DNA of 64,000 bases from Cephalopachus bancanus (lineage: Eukaryota; Chordata; Mammalia; Primates; Tarsiidae). A model generated the notes under the pieces. It searched no databases, was not told the origin of the DNA, and worked only from the letters and a program-made list of their open reading frames with translations. The stretch is from contig JAPVLO010000518.1 of NCBI GenBank assembly GCA_027257055.1, positions 620,001-684,000 of the forward strand, given 5' to 3'. Below, one piece after another: positions 61,591 to 64,000 of this stretch. A program made the translations under genes and the position numbers. Position 1 is the first letter of the stretch; each line of letters starts with the position of its first letter.

Positions 61591-61689
61591 GCCAGAATTA
61601 TTCTTTTGGAGGGTGAGCCCCTTATATTACACTCAAAATTTGTTCCTCTAGATCAAACAGTCAAGTGAAGTTTTTATCTGGAAGTTTTG

Positions 61690-62065
61690 AGAGGGTTGTA
61701 TCATGATTTGCAGAAGAAACATCCCAAGTCGTGGCAAACAGGTTCTTCCAACCACCATAACAATGCACCTATCCACACTGTGCTGAGTGTTCAGTAGTTT
61801 TTAACCAAAAAAAGGCATGACTCCCATGCCCCACCCTCCCTATTCACCCAATCTCACCCCAAGAAACTCTTTTTTTGTTTCTCCAGATGAAAAAAGTCCT
61901 CAAAGGGAAATGTTTTGCCAATGTAGAAGAGGTGAAACAAAAATGGCAGAAGTACTAAAAGTCATCAAAACTGACGAGTTCAAAAACTATTTTCAGCAGT
62001 GGAAAAAGCATCCTGATAGATGTATTTCTTCAAACAGAGAGTACTTTAAGGTGACTGAAGTTTAA
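61690..62065 (+). pseudogene. Mariner transposase C-terminal remnant
   Basis: The DNA-cutting enzyme of mariner has a D,D34D triad. Seen: the HNNAPIHT segment (near 61757), where the family has HDNAP. PHPPYSPNLTPRN follows near 61832, where the family has PYSPDLAP-SD. TDEFKNYFQQWKKHPDRCI and REYFK close it, ending at 62065. The second and third catalytic Asp positions both read Asn. A TAG interrupts the frame just after LSVQ near 61795. The N-terminal DNA-binding half is gone. Dead remnant. Confidence 0.82.
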
Positions 62066-62300
62066 ACTTGTAATAATAAATACACAATTTTTAATAAATA
62101 AATTCTCGGTTTTTGGGGGGAGTTCCCCTCATATATTGAAATCTTAAACCCCTAATGGATGGTATTAGGAGGTGGGGCTTTTGAGAGGTGATTAGGTCAC
62201 GAGGGTGGAAACTTCATGAATGAAATTAGTACCCTTATAAGAAGAGACACCAGAAAGCTTGCTTCTTCCTCTCTCACTCCTTTTCTTGCTCTCACTTTCA

Positions 62301-62360
62301 CTCTATCTCTATCTCTATCTCTGTCTCTGTCTCTGTCTCTATCTCTATCTCTATCTCTCT
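62301..62360. repeat. (CTCTAT/CTCTGT)n hexamer microsatellite
   Basis: About nine six-base units, three runs alternating A, G, A at the fifth position. It lies within the MaLR LTR and produces a spurious Arg-Asp repeat frame on the minus strand. Confidence 0.93.
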
Positions 62361-62539
62361 CTGTTTCTGCAATATGAGCATACAACAAGATGACCATTTG
62401 TAAACTATGAAGAGGTCTTTCACCATGAACCTGACCATGCTGGCATTCAGACTTACAGACTCCATAACTGTGAAAAATAAATGTTTGTTGTTTAAGCCAC
62501 CCAGTTTATGGTGTTTTTGTTACTGCAGTCCAAACTGAC

Positions 62540-64000
62540 TAAGATACTGGTTTCCTCTTTCTCTTTCTCCCTCTCCCACTGTTGCCCCTGTACCCCCACC
62601 CCCCTTTCTTCTCACTTGATTTTTCTAATAAGTAGGCTTCCATGTTGTGATTTGACCTGTGAAGAGGCAAAGAAGAACAGCCTCAGACCAACAGCCAGCA
62701 AGGAAACTCAGTCCCTCAGTCCAACAGTCCACTAGGAACTCAATCCTGCCACCACGAGTGAGCTTAAAAGATGACTGTGGTGCTGGGCAACACCTTAACT
62801 GAAGGTGTGTGGGAGATTGAGTCAGAGAACGCAGTGGCCGTGTGCAAATTTCTGATCATAGGAACTGTTGTTATTTAACAAATGTTGTTTAAGCCACTAA
62901 ATTTTGAGATAATATGTTATGGAATAGATAACTAATTCAGTGTCCAATAAATATTTGTTGAATACAAAACTAAATGTTTGTTAAATTGGAAAATGCTTAA
63001 AGTATGGAAGTGGGGTAGTGATGAGGGAGCATATTAGGGAAGACCCTATAGAGAAGGTGATACTTGAACTGAGTCTTGAAGAGTAAACAAGAGGGGATAG
63101 AGTGCACCCAACAGAGAAATCGGCATGCCAAGGGCAGAGAGAACGTAAGGATATGGGAGTTAGGAAACTTACTAGTAGATCGGTTAGAAGTGGGGCAGGA
63201 TGCCTATAGAAAGGAGCTGGAGATAAAGATAGAGCGCTATAATAAAAGAAACACTCTTAGAGGCCTTGTGTGCTGTGAAATGGATGCGAGCTTTGTTCTC
63301 TAGGCTATAGGGACCAGAGAAGGCTTTCCAATAGAGATGATGCATTATATGGTAGCTGGAGGTAGATAGAGTAGGGATGAGGATAATGGGAATGACTGGA
63401 TGGAAGATCAACTACAAGATTACTATGATAGTTTAGATAAAGGATGAAGGCAGCCCACACTGAGCTTCAAAGCAGTCAGATAACTTGTTGAGGATCACAC
63501 AGTTAACAAGTGGGAGTACCAATGGTTAAACCAGCATGCCTTCCCAAAGCTCACTTCATTTCTACTCCCCATGGTTCTCTGGAACGTAAACAATGTGAGA
63601 GGACCAAAAATGGAATACTGGGAAAGAATGATGTTGAAGAGGTAGGTGAAGGAAGAGAGGCCTATGAAGTGTGCCATGATTGAGTGGTCTGAGAAGGAGA
63701 CTAGAAAGGGTGGTGTCATGGAGGCAGTGACAGTAGAAAGATTCAAGATGGAGGAAACCACAAGAGGATCTGAACTGGGATGAACTTCAGAAGGTGGCTC
63801 CTAGCGGTCTTAGGAGAGCAATCTCAATGGTGTGGTGCTGAATTGCTGGTGCCTGAGGCAAGACATAGATAAATTAGCAGAGGCAATGAAGGCAGAAAAC
63901 GCCTCTTCAAAGTCTGCCTGTGAAAGAAAGGAGAAAGATGAACAAATGTGTAGAGATGTTCAGGGTTAAGGTAAGACTTTGCTTGTTTCTATGATTAATT
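62540..64000. other. Intergenic DNA with an ancient repeat
   Basis: 62940-63400 (AATAAATATTTGTTGAATAC, GATACTTGAACTGAGTCTTG, GGGCAGAGAGAACG) resembles the ancient family seen at 57125. The rest to the window edge is purine-rich and not recognised. Confidence 0.4.

Larger units (their letters stand above)
60637..62131 (+). mobile_element. Mariner remnant with terminal inverted repeats
   Basis: The left end TGAAAGGGGACCCATAAAAA pairs with the right end, whose inverse reads TGAGGGGAACTCCCCCCAAA. TA is duplicated at 60635-60636 and 62132-62133, as for Tc1/mariner. Removing the Alu-spacer-Alu block leaves about 550 bases, less than half of a usual mariner, so there is an internal deletion. Transposase C-terminal text is present at about 61690-62065. 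Confidence 0.85.
60605..62540 (+). mobile_element. MLT1-like MaLR LTR split by a mariner
   Basis: The left piece is 60605-60636 (CTGGATGTTTGTGTCTCCCT, AAAGTCATA). The right piece is 62132-62540 (TATTGAAATCTTAAACCCC, GGAGGTGGGGCTTTTGAGAGG, TAAATGTTTGTTGTTTAAGCC, CTGCAGTCCAAACTGACTAAG). They join to one continuous LTR once the mariner is removed. Confidence 0.75.

Noticed and set aside
62197..62397. Arg-Asp repeat frame on the minus strand
   Set aside because: Direct translation of the hexamer microsatellite inside a MaLR LTR.
1..64000. tRNA, rRNA or snRNA genes
   Set aside because: I found no cloverleaf with intact A and B boxes outside Alu and MIR elements, and no recognisable snRNA text.

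Overview
This is a mammalian nuclear window: AT-rich, intron-poor in signal and packed with LINE-1, Alu, MIR, L2, MaLR and mariner copies. Dimeric Alu elements make it a primate. One Alu (24691-25010) is of the old J type, while four others (6127, 50664, 60667, 61298) share a lineage-specific spelling that I do not recognise from anthropoids. The youngest L1s also end in an unfamiliar 3' UTR. A non-anthropoid primate fits best, with tarsier as my favoured guess; this assignment is inference.

The only host protein-coding sequence I can support is the first coding exon of LHFPL3 on the minus strand (12677-13118), inside a CpG island at about 12240-13660. Positions 1-12676 are therefore the beginning of LHFPL3 intron 1. 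Everything to the right of about 13660 is upstream 5' flanking DNA with no supportable host exon.

Region by region: 1-12.2 kb is intron with an old L1 piece, MIRs, one lineage-specific Alu and a short L1 3' end. 12.2-13.7 kb is the promoter and exon 1. 14.8-15.8 kb holds a diverged local duplication. 17.1-19.1 kb is a young 5'-truncated L1 on the minus strand. 20.0-20.6 kb is an inverted (twin-primed) L1 tail. 21.8-24.6 kb is old L1/HAL1-like DNA. 27.2-29.9 kb is an old minus-strand L1. 29.9-32.6 kb holds an L2 with a solo-LTR-like insertion, an MLT1 LTR and a small chimeric retrocopy. 32.9-39.3 kb and 40.2-46.95 kb are two full-length, same-orientation, decayed L1s only about 0.8 kb apart, each with its own target-site duplication. 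The second sits in an ancient L1 that is interrupted again by a MaLR LTR. 47.9-60.6 kb is mostly old repeats and unremarkable DNA. 60.6-62.5 kb is a four-layer nest: a MaLR LTR split by a mariner, which is split by an Alu-spacer-Alu block.

I see no new multi-gene system. The observations most worth checking are in the retrotransposons: a four-unit tandem repeat in one L1 5' UTR, unrelated 5' UTR modules joined to the same L1 body, about 105 extra bases ahead of that L1, an Alu-spacer-Alu block bounded by one duplication, and an LTR-tail/L1 chimera. All coordinates of repeat ends are by eye; family names come from recognised text, not from a database search.
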